NCBI GenBank assembly: GCA_914767715.1
Contig: OU612074.1
Span: 13,008,062 to 13,072,061, forward strand
DNA from: Membranipora membranacea
Lineage: Eukaryota; Bryozoa; Gymnolaemata; Cheilostomatida; Membraniporidae
DNA: 64,000 bases
Reading direction: 5' to 3'
Shown one piece after another: positions 37,101-47,645 of the stretch. The notes below the pieces were generated by a model. It worked only from the letters and a program-made list of their open reading frames with translations. It did not search any database and was not told the DNA's origin. How positions within the stretch are numbered: the stretch's first letter is position 1; each line of letters opens with the position of its first letter. The position numbers were made by a program, and so were the translations under genes.

Positions 37101-38998
37101 TTCTGTTCTGGTGTGAGATAGTCTAGCAAAGCTGTTATTGTGTCTGTATGATGATTTTGTGATGCATAATGAACAGCATTCCTGCCATGATTTTCTTGTG
37201 TGACAATGAGTTGTACCTTCTGTTCTGGTGTGAGGTAGTCTAGCAAAGCTGTTACTGTGTCTGTATGACCATTTTGTGATGCATAATGAACAGCAGTACT
37301 GCCAACATTACATTGCATGAAAATGAGTTGTACCCTCTGCTCTGGTGTGAGATAGTCTAGCAAAGCTGTTATTGTGTCTGTATGACCATTTTGTGATGCA
37401 TGTTGAACAGCAGTCCTGCCAAATTTAATTTGTGCGACAATGAGTTGTACCCTCTGTTCTGGTGTGAGATAGTCTAGCAAAGCTGTTACTGTGTCTGTAT
37501 GACCACTCAATGATGCATGATAAATGAGTTGTACCCTCTGCTCTGGTGTGAGATAGTCTAGCAAAGCTGTTATTGTGTCTGTATGACCATTTTGTGATGC
37601 ATGTTGAACAGCAGTCCTGCCAAATTTAATTTGTACGACAATGAGTTGTACCCTCTGTTCTGGTGTGAGATAGTCTAGCAAAGCTGTTACTGTGTCTGTA
37701 TGACCACTCAATGATGCATGATAAATGAGTTGTACCCTCTGCTCTGGTGTGAGATAGTCTAGCAAAGCCGCCACTGTGTCTGTATGACCATTAAACGATG
37801 CTTCATCAACAGCATTCCCGCCATCACTACTTTGTGTGAAAATGACCCGTACCTTCTGTTCTGGTGTGAGATAGTCTAGCAAAGCCGCCACTGTGTCTGT
37901 ATGACCTTTCAACGACGCATAATGAACAGCATTCCTGCAATGATTTTCTTGTGTGACAATGAGTTGTACCTTCTGTTCTGATGTGAGATGGTCTAGCAAA
38001 GCTGTTACTGTGTCTGTATGACCATTTTTTGATGCATAATGAACAGCAGTACTGCCAACATTACATTGCATGAAAATGAGTTGTACCTTCTGTTCTGGTG
38101 TGAGATAGTCTAGCAAAGCTGTTATTGTGTCTGTATGACGGTTTTGTGATGCATGATGAACAGCAGTCCTGCCATCATTACATTGCATGAAAATGAGTTG
38201 TGCCTTCTGTTCTGGTGTGAGATAGTCTAGCAAAGCTGTTATTGTGTCTGTGTGATGATTTTGTGATGCATAATGAACAGCAGTCCTACCATCATTTTCT
38301 TGTGTTGAAATGAGTTGTACCCTCTGCTCTGGTGTGAGATAGTCTAGCAAAGCTGTTATTGTGTCTGTATGACCATTTTGTGATGCATAATGAACAGCAG
38401 TACTGCCAACATTACATTGCATGAAAATGAGTTGTACCTTCTGTTCTGGTGTGAGATAGTCTAGCAAAGCTGTTACTGTGTCTGTATGAGCATTTTTTGA
38501 TGCATGATGAACAGCAGTCCTGCCATCATTACATTGCATGAAAATGAGTTGTGCCTTCTGTTCTGGTGTGAGATAGTCTAGCAAAGCTGTTATTGTGTCT
38601 GTATGACGATTTTGTGATGCATAATGAACGGCAGTCCTACCATCATTTTCTTGTGTTGAAATGAGTTGTACCCTCTGCTCTGGTGTGAGATAGTCTAGCA
38701 AAGCTGTTATTGTGTCTGTATGACCATTTTGTGATGCATAATGAACTGCAGTCCTGCCAACATTACTTTGTGTGACAATGAGTTGTACCCTCTGTTCTGG
38801 TGTGAGATAGTCTAGCAAAGCTGTTACTGTGTCTGTATGACCATTTTGTGATGCATAATGAATGGTGGTTAAACCACTACTATCCTGTGCAGATATGAGC
38901 TGATGTTGTTCCACTTTTGTGCAACTGCCCAGTAATGATTTGGTTGACTCTGTTAGTCCTTGGCATGCACCCTCTTGTAAAGCTGTCAGAATAGTCAT
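28129..38998 (-). CDS. Giant ankyrin-nucleotidyltransferase-TPR protein
   Basis: Five exons on the minus strand fit with matching phases: 38998-33734, 33529-33374, 32275-29422, 29176-29027 and 28271-28129, for 2855 residues. Exon 1 carries 44 ankyrin-like units. Exon 2 is a 52-residue helical linker. Exon 3 holds a Pol-beta-type nucleotidyltransferase motif, GSLGREEATPYSDIE, at about 1930-1944, where GS and D-x-E are the expected nucleotide- and metal-binding positions; it resembles the GlnD/DUF294 group. About 700 residues of mostly helical sequence follow, with TPR-like pairs (YQLASELYQQLI; AEKALETAQGDL). Exon 4 encodes a short ankyrin-like piece (MDILDSLSPEHQLKII) and exon 5 a charged coiled tail ending QVNTHT. 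Exon 4 would run into a stop at 29010 if not spliced. The Met at 38998 may not be the start: a phase-1 acceptor at 38983 (ctattctgacag) has no upstream AG for about 50 bases, so earlier exons may exist. It is probably cytosolic; the substrate is unknown. Confidence 0.8.
28513..28615. repeat. Short GC-rich relative of the 32.6-kb inverted-repeat element
   Basis: Starts cacagccagccc and continues gttcgggatggcgatcgcgg, as in the element at 32581, then returns as the inverse (cccgaacgcca, ttaagggctcgctg). Only about 100 bases, so it is an internally deleted or minimal copy. It lies in the intron between exons 5 and 4 of the ankyrin-nucleotidyltransferase gene. The target duplication is not clear. 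Confidence 0.65.
28681..28766. repeat. Small palindromic element with 33-base arms
   Basis: 28681-28713 and 28734-28766 are inverse copies with few mismatches (tagtttaagcgctcaaa and its counterpart), around a 20-base loop. MITE-like, in the same intron as the element at 28513. Confidence 0.65.
29422..32275 (-). CDS. Exon 3 of the ankyrin-nucleotidyltransferase gene (NTase and TPR region)
   Basis: This 2854-base exon enters in phase 0 after acceptor gaatctttttag and leaves in phase 1 at donor gtaata. It has no internal stop. The N-terminal third contains the nucleotidyltransferase motif (plus-strand position near 31865-31910), followed by hydrophobic strand EYAFIIE as in the family fold. The rest is helical with repeats like those of TPR proteins, including a segment starting YAKARSYLQSREY and another starting MQHYRRAHDIF. 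Apparent coding sequence could begin at an internal TTG, but the frame continues upstream to the acceptor, so it is an internal exon. Confidence 0.85.
32581..33332. mobile_element. Non-autonomous hAT-like element with long inverted arms
   Basis: A 752-bp element begins cacagccagcccttaaaagc and ends with its inverse. The arms extend for about 300 bases each with high identity, leaving a short centre near 32870-33045. It is flanked by a perfect 8-base direct repeat, gtcctgac, at 32573-32580 and 33333-33340. An 8-bp target duplication is typical of hAT (also P and some other) DNA transposons. No transposase is encoded. It sits in the intron between exons 2 and 3 of the ankyrin-nucleotidyltransferase gene. 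Confidence 0.85.
33739..38950 (-). repeat. Tandem array of 44 ankyrin-like units, 117-bp period
   Basis: The standard unit is 39 residues: a helix with ALLDYLTPEQ, a strand/loop VQLI-xxQ, then GRTAVHYASQNGHTDT. This is the ankyrin helix-turn-helix with a loop about six residues longer than the usual 33. I count 44 units plus half-units at both ends. Three units (10, 12 and 27) are 28 residues long and lack the same 11 residues (33 bases), reading VQLIYHASLSGHTD. Unit 36 is one residue short. Blocks of several units recur in the same order (for example those around the short units), showing multi-unit duplication. All length changes are in frame. C-terminal units 37-44 are the most diverged, as expected at an array edge. 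Confidence 0.9.
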
Positions 38999-39165
38999 TT
39001 CATGTTTTTAGTATAATGACCAAAGAGAGACGTAGGTTATGCCAAAAGTTAACTCGTCACTTCTGTAGAGCAGCCTAAAAAAAGTGAATCCCAGAGTTTA
39101 CCTCATTGATCGTTAGAATATTATTTCCTTTTCCAAATTTTGTTTTCTCAGATTTCCGATATTAA

Positions 39166-39437
39166 ACCACTGCTGCCACTGCTGGGCTTGGCCCAGCAGA
39201 GCCACCGGACTTAAATTAGAATAGACAGTCATGGCATCAAAATATCTAGACAGTAGCTTTGCATGCAGTTATGAGCTCTCAAAAGGTATACGGAGTAATT
39301 TCTTCCCCAGCCATCCACCATTAGTGATGACAAACGTTGACACTGACCAATCAGGTGCCTTTAAAATCTAGCTGAGATCCGACACTAATAAAAGCTTTAT
39401 TAGTTTTATTAGTTTTATTAGCTGTGGCAGCAGTGGT
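39166..39437. mobile_element. TTAA-flanked MITE, family A copy 1
   Basis: Inverted ends ACCACTGCTGCCAC and inverse, bounded on both sides by TTAA (39162-39165 and 39438-39441). No coding capacity. TTAA duplication is the mark of piggyBac-type insertion. Copy 2 of the family is at 52152. Confidence 0.7.
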
Positions 39438-39910
39438 TTAAGGAATGTACAGACCAAATTAAAACAGTTACAACCATGAAACAATCCCATAGATGTACAC
39501 TGAATTTTGGTGAGAACCCTGATCATTTGCTACTACTACATGTAAAAATGGTTTTCACAAAAACTGATTCATAAAAGCACATTGTTCCATGAAGACTGCC
39601 CAGTATAGTCAGTCATCGCCAACTTATTTTGTTACCTTGTATACTACAATAATGTATTGCTTGTTATAAATGATAATTATTTATGTCTGCTCCACAACTA
39701 TGTTATATCCTGATCGCCTATGACGTAAATTGTTTACTACTTAAATGGTTTTAGAAGTGGAAAATATAAGGTAGTAGGATGCCAACCAGGCCGGGGTCCA
39801 GGGTGCCCAGGGTGCCCCGGCCCCCGGAGCCCTTTAGTGATTACAAATGAAAATGCATCGATTTAACCATATTCCACAGCTTATCGCCATCGTAATGGTT
39901 ATTATATATA

Positions 39911-39932
39911 GGGGGGGGGGGGGGGGGGGGGG
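39911..39932. repeat. Poly-G tract
   Basis: Twenty-two consecutive G on the plus strand after tatata. It could form a G-quadruplex and is a likely length-variable site. Confidence 0.9.
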
Positions 39933-40977
39933 ATGTGCATCTCCCTAGACAAAGTAGGAAGGGAGACACTATCCCTTTGCATACCCCCTAAATTCTAACA
40001 CTGGCCAGAAGCAGCTATAGCATAAGTTTCTATGGCACGGACAATATTTGATCACATTTTATACTTTTATATTCTGTAAAATTCACCAGGTGAACTCAGT
40101 AATATAGTGGCCATATTTATTATTTAGAAATTAGGTGATTTATATTTTACATTATATGTATAGGGACATAATTCCTATTCTGACCTACTTGTTTTATCTA
40201 ACCAATGAACTATCTAAGTATGATAATGATATAACTCGTATGCAAAATGATATGATCTTCAGGTATTTCCGGGTTGAATTTGCATTGTTGGGATTTTGTT
40301 GACATACCAATTTTTTACCACGTAAACCTGCAGAAGTCTGCTCATGTTAGATCAGCACAAATTTAAAAATATGAATTGCATAATGTCAAACTCAAACTTG
40401 ATTCAAACTAGAATGATATCGTATGGTCTCAGACCACATCCTTGTGGCAGCGTATCCGCAATTTTTCTCTAAATGGCATTCAATGAGTGAAATGTTGAGA
40501 ATTTAAAAAATAAGTGTTTCTAGGGTAAAACAATGTGCTGAATCCAAAAATAAGGGTGTACCCAGGTGTATCGATCATGTCAGCGACATATCCCCAATCT
40601 TTCTCAAAATCAGTTTGATTAGTAAAAATGAGTTTGGTATGGTCAGCAGAAAAATTTACTATAGGTATGCTTTCAACACAATATTCTCTCACATCATTTC
40701 AAAAGGTGGTCAGCGACAGCACTATATCGCCACAAGAACAAGACAAGAAGCAGCCTAGTTGTAAGACTGCTCAAAAAGTGATAGCGTGAGGCAAATTTGA
40801 TACAGGAAAAAAACATGTCTCTCTAGATTGAAAAAATGGGGATTCCAATTATGAGGGTCTACCCAGTACCCAGCACTACTGCATATCCTCAAATATTCAC
40901 ACTATCAATTGTAATTAGTGAGTAGTCAAGTGTTTGATGCACTTGGCAGAAGTCAAGACCTGGGTTTACATTAATAT

Positions 40978-41047
40978 CATTAGCTTTGACATGCGGCCCC
41001 CCCCCCCCCCCCCAGTGGTCACCGGTGGCCGCATGTCAAGGCTAATG
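40978..41047. repeat. Hairpin with poly-C loop
   Basis: A 21-base arm at 40978-40998 (cattagctttgacatgcgg start) is repeated in inverse at 41027-41047 with one mismatch. The loop holds a run of 17 C at 40997-41013. MITE-like or foldback structure. Confidence 0.75.
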
Positions 41048-43820
41048 AATTATATCATTGCATTGTTGGTTAGTGACAGTGCTGACGCATATCCCAATAT
41101 AATGCCAATAGAATGATAGGAAGGATTGCAAAGCTAATTGCTAATTGCTAATGCTAATTTCTAAAGATAAAGACACTAATATATAATAATATTGATGACG
41201 GGAATATATCTGGCCCTGAACAAGCATATGGCTTTTTATGCATGGTTGCTGGACCACATTTCTCATCTTTGATTGATCCAAAATTTCAGAATCTAGAATA
41301 GCTGACGCTTGTAAACTTTAGTCGAGCAGCTTGCCTGCGTTTTTGAAGGTTGTTACTGAGGCGTCAATCAATGCATAACGAAAAAGCTGCCAGATTTTTA
41401 GCATTTTTTAGATCCGGACACAAAGTCTTTTACTGATGGCATATCTCCACGAATAACCGTGCTATGTATTTTACCACTGATCCATAAATTCATATCAATG
41501 GCTTAGAATATTGCACATTTTGTGCAGAGCCTACTTTGAGTTTAAGGTATGGTAACGGTGTCGGTGAATTTACTTAAAACCTATATGGACAGATAGATAA
41601 TTCAAAACTATTGCGTCATCAAAAAATATTTATTCAATCTTTATCGGTTTGTATTTTATTGCTAATAACAGTATTTACTACAATTAGTACGATTTAAGTT
41701 TTCTTCATAAACATACATTTTGAAGCCTCTGCAACTGGTGTCTATTTTGTTTATGCACTCAGACAAGAATTGAACTGTGAGGACATCAAAAGGATACCTC
41801 TTGTTTAGTACCGAAGTAAGTGCTGTTTTATTGCGCAAAAACTCAAGAACAAAATCAAAGGAACTAATTAAATAATAAAAAATAGGAAATAATTAAATTT
41901 CACCTTCTTAGTGTACCCACATAAATAAATTCAAACAGCAATTCTTTCCAGTTCTAGGCTACAGCTGTCTGAAAGTTCCCTTTTCAGCAAAATATGTGAA
42001 TTTCGTGCAGTCATGACCCGACGTCATAAGACGTTATGTCTTCGATTCTCATAGCTATAATATACTCCTAGCTAGATGGTTTTCCATATGTGCAAAAATC
42101 AACTAAATCGGACAACATTTTTTTTAGGCGTCACTTCACCTTAATATAGCAAAATGTTAGCTTCCACATTTTGACATTTTAGAAAATATATAGGATGCCA
42201 GTACCTTACTTCTGTTGCCTTATTAGCGCTGTTGCCAATTAATTAAGGCATCATGGGAGGGTAGATAATATATTCAGACAAACGCTCTGCTAAAGTTGCC
42301 TTGCTCCAGCTGCACTATTTCACTATTTGACTGATTGTGTGAACTAACCTTAATACAGCAATAAATATAAATAAATATAGGCTGTAGTAAATAACAGAGG
42401 AAAAAAAAGAGTTAAATCTTAACCAGAACAAGTGTTATCACTGAAACTAAGGGCTTTTGGATGATTAATCTGACTCAACTCGTTACAATCAACAGAACAG
42501 ACCCACCTCAAATCACTGCCACGAATATTTGACTGGTTCAAGCAAGATCCTCTCGGTACTAATCTGTATGTGGAGTGCCCTCTCTACTAGCTGCCAGTCT
42601 TTGGGGTGACTCTACAAGTAATATGATCCTCATAAGGGTTATCTAGCTGTCCTAATGAGTATACAGGGTTGCACAATTATGAGGTGGAGTCCCATTCCCG
42701 ATCTCGCTTTATTTTTGTTTAGAATTTTGTTTTTCTTTTTGTTGAAGCATCCTACATTTCGGTTCTGTTTGTTTCTTTTCTTACAAGGAGCATTAATATA
42801 GTAGGTTAAATATATTTGAATGTAGTTGGTACAAAGGTATAATATGATTCCTTAGGACAAAATAGGATGGTAATCTGCTTGCAGCTATGTGACTGACTGG
42901 ATTAGTAATGATAAATGAATACCTTTGTAATCCAACTACATAAAAAATGGGAGTTGCCTTTACTTCGTATGAGGTATGACAACTCCAAAGTTATATATGA
43001 TGGCTATTAGAATTTGGCTAATATTCAAGCAGTGTTATTTTAAGAAGAGAGTACCATTTTGACCGGCATGCAAAGAAGAATTACTTCGTCGTCTCACAGA
43101 TCTGTTGCTGAGTGATTGTCTTGTAAACCAGTATTACTTTGACAGCAGTGCAGTTTGTCATATGAGTAGATTTCGTCTGTCATATAGTTCAAAATCAATC
43201 GCATTATCCAAGCACCACAGCCCACATTTGTATTCACAAAGAGAGGCGCTCGATCATAATTTATATATCCGTAACTTTCTATTTATTCAATTTCAATTTT
43301 AACTGTCAGGAAAATCCATTAAAAAATTAAATTTTAAAGCATCTAGTTGTATGCTTGTCTGGTTGACACAAATAGGGCATTGTAAACCTACCTAGGATTA
43401 GTCAGTTGATGTAGTCAGTGAGTGCACACTTATACACAGTGCCAGATTTGACTTGTTGACAGCCTTGTAGGCGCTTCTGTATTATCAGTGCTGAAATAAT
43501 ATAAAAGGTTTATAACTCATTCATTTAAATAGAATGGTGAACTCCGTTTGACAGTCTTGTTAAAACTATACGTACAGTTTCAAAGTATCATTGGTGCAAA
43601 TTGAGTCTAGTGATAATTCTAATCCGCCTTGGGTCAGTGTAATAACTGCTATCACTGATGTAGCACCAGCAAAATTCATAAATCTTATCTAATGTTGTTG
43701 TGACCTGTGTATTTAAATTGGTATATTGACCCTCTTGTGGCTTGAATAATTATTATGCTCACTCTGCTTATATTCAGTAGGTGCCTGCCCTCTAATAACA
43801 CGGAAGTGATGGAGGTCTTG

Positions 43821-43850
43821 AGTTCGAATCCTGCTGCAATCTACTGACTA
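43821..43850 (+). repeat. Possible tRNA-related SINE fragment
   Basis: Contains gagttcgaatcctg, close to a pol III B box. A matching A box about 40-60 bases upstream is weak, so this is at most a degraded SINE head. Confidence 0.25.
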
Positions 43851-44435
43851 CTAGGCTCAATTGATGCCCCAGGTGTGCTCTGACCTGCCTCCAAACTGAG
43901 AGCAACTAGGCGCCGAATATAGTGGCCATGCAATTACCAGACCTTTTTGACTATTTTGACAAATACTATCTATGCTGTCGACTGACAGTAATTGGGATAT
44001 GATTCGGTGCAAGGAGAAATGGAGTACCTTGCTCTCCTCCTACAAATGAAACATGCCCTTGTTGCAGCTTGGTAGAAGTTACCGGTGGATGTTTTGGAAC
44101 CAATTTTGGAATGGATGAGGGCGCCATTGGGTAAGGGATTTGTGTGGAGACTTGACTAAAGCTATTTCTTATCATTATTGACCTAACAAGATAGGCTAAT
44201 ATTCATGAATGGTTGGGTCTTGGCTCAGCGAGCTTATCAGCTACAGCCTCTACTGTCAGTGTAGTAGTTCGTTGAATAAAAGATATTGGGCAGCAGCGGC
44301 AGGACTCTTCGGGAACCGATATGCATTTTCGTATATTTGCTGCCTGGATACGATTGTCTGTGAAATCAGGCTGTAGGATAGTGTATGTCACTGCAGATCA
44401 AGTTTTGTCCATTTGCCGGCATTCGGAGTTGCTCC

Positions 44436-44503
44436 CGATCCACTGCGGCGTGACCAGTAGAAGGGAGCAACTGGAATGTAGGCAATTGGATTAAACTTGA
44501 TCT
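44436..44503. repeat. Palindromic interspersed repeat, copy 2
   Basis: Matches the first 199 bases of the window, but the left palindrome arm and spacer are missing: the cgatccact start runs directly into gcggcgtgaccagtag. The flank to about 44503 (taggcaa..tggat.aaacttgatct) is shared. Confidence 0.6.
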
Positions 44504-44732
44504 AATGTAACTGTTACAGTGTTGTATTGGAAACTGAGTTCATGTCATCACCGCTTTTCTTTAATGGTCAAACCAGCATCAATTGATGTATCAACGTCTA
44601 TTTCACTAGATTATTCTGGTCTGATCACCTCAGCCTCATTATACACAACAATGGCTACTTACTAGCTTTGAACAGCCAAAATAACAAATGCAAAGCTGAG
44701 GCAGAATATATCAGTTACGTTCATAGACTTAA

Positions 44733-45109
44733 AGGGCAACCAAGGTTTCACAGCAGTGCATTAATGGGTAGCAAATAATGTGCTGGGCAGCATCAGCTTT
44801 GTGCATTACGCGATGCAAAACTCAAAGTAGTTGCTGACTCTAAGCAGGGTAACACTTCAGTTTAGGGGAGGTTCCAAGACATTGCTGTAATGATGATAGA
44901 GCACAGGCTAAATAATAACAGGAACAGGAAACTGCTCTGTGGTTTTCTATTTTAGCTGAGTTTGAGTGCCTGATGAAAGAAATGTTTCACAAGAATTCTG
45001 GCTGAATAATCATCCGAATTATATTTTGTCTTTTTCCCCATGCAGAAGGTGCAATCTGCTATGAATCAATGGCCATCAATGAGAAGCTGTTTGAAACCTT
45101 GGTTGCACT
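44733..45109. mobile_element. TTAA-flanked MITE, family B
   Basis: Ends AGGGCAACCAAGGTTTCA and its inverse (about 25 bases with few mismatches), bounded by TTAA at 44729-44732 and 45110-45113. 377 bases, no coding capacity. A related terminus occurs at 55361-55432. Confidence 0.7.
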
Positions 45110-45279
45110 TTAATATAATATTAATTAATTTATGATTAAGTCTATGGTTACATAACAAAATTGACAGACAACTCTTATTTTGAAAATAAACTTCAGTATG
45201 GCTCAATCAGGGAATTAGGCAAAAACTCACATACATCACCTACAAACATCAACCTATGCAGAAAGCTATTACCGTAATA

Positions 45280-45313
45280 CCTCACTTATAAGGCACCCGC
45301 CTTATAAGTGAGG
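45280..45313. repeat. Perfect 15-base inverted repeat
   Basis: cctcacttataaggc at 45280-45294 and its exact inverse at 45299-45313, with a four-base loop. Related aggcacc/cttatagg words occur around 45350-45620, suggesting a decayed element. Confidence 0.6.
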
Positions 45314-47383
45314 CACCTCCCTCAAAAAAAATATAAAAATGCCCCGGTTATGAAGCACCCACAGCTATAAGGCACCCTTTTGAAAGGAGAACTGACCTCG
45401 ATGGGATTTAACTTGCAACATCGTGTTTACAAGGCACTAAGCTATTCAGGCTCATGTACCTATTCAGCCTATTCAGCCTAGTCAGCCAATTCAGCCTAAC
45501 CAGCCTCTACTCATCCCGATTGTAAGGAGCAGGTTTTGGTCCAAGTCAAATATAAAAATGCTTCAGATGATAGCCGCGCCTATATGCTCCTCTCTTATAG
45601 GCGCCTTCACCTATAAGGCACGTCATCAAACTCCCAAACGCCCCAATACAATACAAAGATAATTTATATCAACAACTACTGACATGGCCTTGCTGTGGAA
45701 GCTGGCCGCTCATGTTGGGCGGATAGCTCTAATATCTCGAAAGTATCTATTTTCATGTTAAACTCGCAAACTAATATTTATACAGAGTTAAACTACTTGA
45801 TGCTCAACCACTGTAGTCATCTTTCTGTCATTAATAGGATAGGTCATGACTTGCTGGCAAACATTAAGTTGGTAATACTTCAGAGGTATTGGCGTATTCC
45901 AAAGAATGGTTGATGAAATATTTGGAGTACAACTTGACCTAACTAACCCCAGGAGAGGAGACACAGTGATTTGACACTCCGACCTTCAAGATTTGTCCAT
46001 CATGAGAGATGGCTTGGAGCAGCAGACCCCCTCTTACTCCAACCGAGCTATGATTATATTGATTTGAACTGCTTTGGTTGTTTTTTGGCATTATGGTAAT
46101 GAAATTTTGTAATAGGTATATTGTCTCAAATAGTATTATGTCCAATCTGACGTTAAATCCACTGGTATTTTGACACAACCGGCGTTTTGTACAACTGGTA
46201 TCTTAGCATTGGTATAGGGTACATGTGTTACAACCAGATACATGTTGGATGACGTGCCTGGTTGTGTATGCGATACAACAGTTGTCAATGATAACAATAG
46301 GTACTAATGCGAATCTTTCTAACATGGATTTGTTGGTTCAATCAAGGTGTTATTCTGTTACTCCTTGGTTCAATCAAACCGCAGAATTTAAATAGGAAAT
46401 ATCATGAATAATTAAGAATATAAGGGTGACATAAGATACAACATGAAAGTGATGTGTAAGGACCTATATTGCGGCATTGCCGCTCTCTCTAAGTCACCTT
46501 TATAGTACCAAGGAGTTCCTCCTTGATGATACCAATGTTCTTATATTGCTCTATCTCTAACTATTCACTTATTGAATAAGCCTTGGGATTGAGAATCACT
46601 GACGCCAGTTAACAAAATCAAACTCACTGACTTTAAAAAACGACGACTTAACTTACTGACTTCCCTTTCTAGCTTTCTTAAAGTTCCTTACTTTTCAGTA
46701 TAGGAAGTCTGATATCGTAAATAAAATACAGTCGAACGCCGGGCATTACTCTCTTAATACATGATTATCAAGTGACTGAACAGCAGGCTGTATTCTGTAT
46801 TCATTTGTATATGATAAGTAATAAAAATCCGGGTTAGACCTAGTTTAAACTAGCTGAGATCATGTTATCTATATTGACAATATGTACAAAGTCTTGGCAA
46901 CCAAGATACCAAAATATCCTATCGTTAATTTTCATCAGCCATTGCCAACTACATGTCAACTTCTCAGTCATTGCCAACTGCAGTATAGTGATATCATCGA
47001 TAAAATTCTTGTTTTATAGAACTAAATTTGTACGATTACATTTCAAAGTTGAGCAAGGCTGAGTAGGATAGGATTTTACACAAGACATTACTGTAACTAT
47101 AGATGACTAAAATGCACTTCTCAGCAGCATTTTAGCAGTGACTCAGAGTTTTCGACAAATCCTAACATCCCTCCTAAAATGCATTTTACGACCTAGTGAT
47201 AAACATGTTTAAGATTGACAACCCGTCGTGTATCTGAATGCTCATTGTTGTATCATCTCTAATCACTGATCCACTCTCCTCATGCTCACCTGTACACAGT
47301 GTTTCATGGAGAAAAGCTTGAAGACATCAATAAAGTTAAACAAATAGCATGGGTGTGCGGTGATCAACAAAACTTGCCCACAG

Positions 47384-47645
47384 TCAGCCATCCTTGAGTG
47401 TTGACCGCCTATGTTTGCCCATAGAGTAACTTAAATCAATAACCTTTTCTGCCCGTACATTGTCATTTGTGTACCAAGCACGAATCATCCGTCCAACAGC
47501 CCCAAAACATGCCTATGCCATGCCAATCCAGCAATAACTGATAGTCCATGATTTTCGGCCAAAATAATTATCTGTCAATCCACGCTCGGCTAGCAAAGAG
47601 CATATGTCCATCAACAAATATAATGGTAACTTCGTCTGATTAAAA
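47384..47645 (-). pseudogene. Decayed ASB-like ankyrin exon
   Basis: One minus-strand frame reads as an ankyrin-type helix pair (YLLMDICSLLAERGLTDN), then an in-frame TAG, then FGAVGRMIRAWYTND and a TGA. The second part resembles exon 4 of the ASB-like gene 4 kb away (FGVV, then AGRLIRMWHQTN). The TAG in the middle and the absence of clear splice sites suggest a dead duplicate. It could instead be two short exons of a diverged paralogue. Confidence 0.35.

Larger units (their letters stand above)
39000..47383. other. Non-coding DNA rich in inverted-repeat elements, no confident gene
   Basis: Between the ankyrin gene and the ASB-like locus I find several MITE-like elements (listed separately), homopolymer tracts and a ttcagcc-rich simple repeat near 45450-45505. 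A minus-strand segment at about 43396-43493 has good splice sites at both ends but stops in every full-length frame; it could be a 5' UTR exon of the ankyrin gene. Confidence 0.4.

Noticed and set aside
33739-38950. CRISPR-like array because of regular repeats
   Set aside because: The repeats are in-frame coding units with a protein-level period and no unique spacers; the genome is eukaryotic.
43966-44391. Two adjacent Pro/Ser-rich minus-strand ORFs
   Set aside because: No clear splice sites linking them and no recognisable domain; likely chance.
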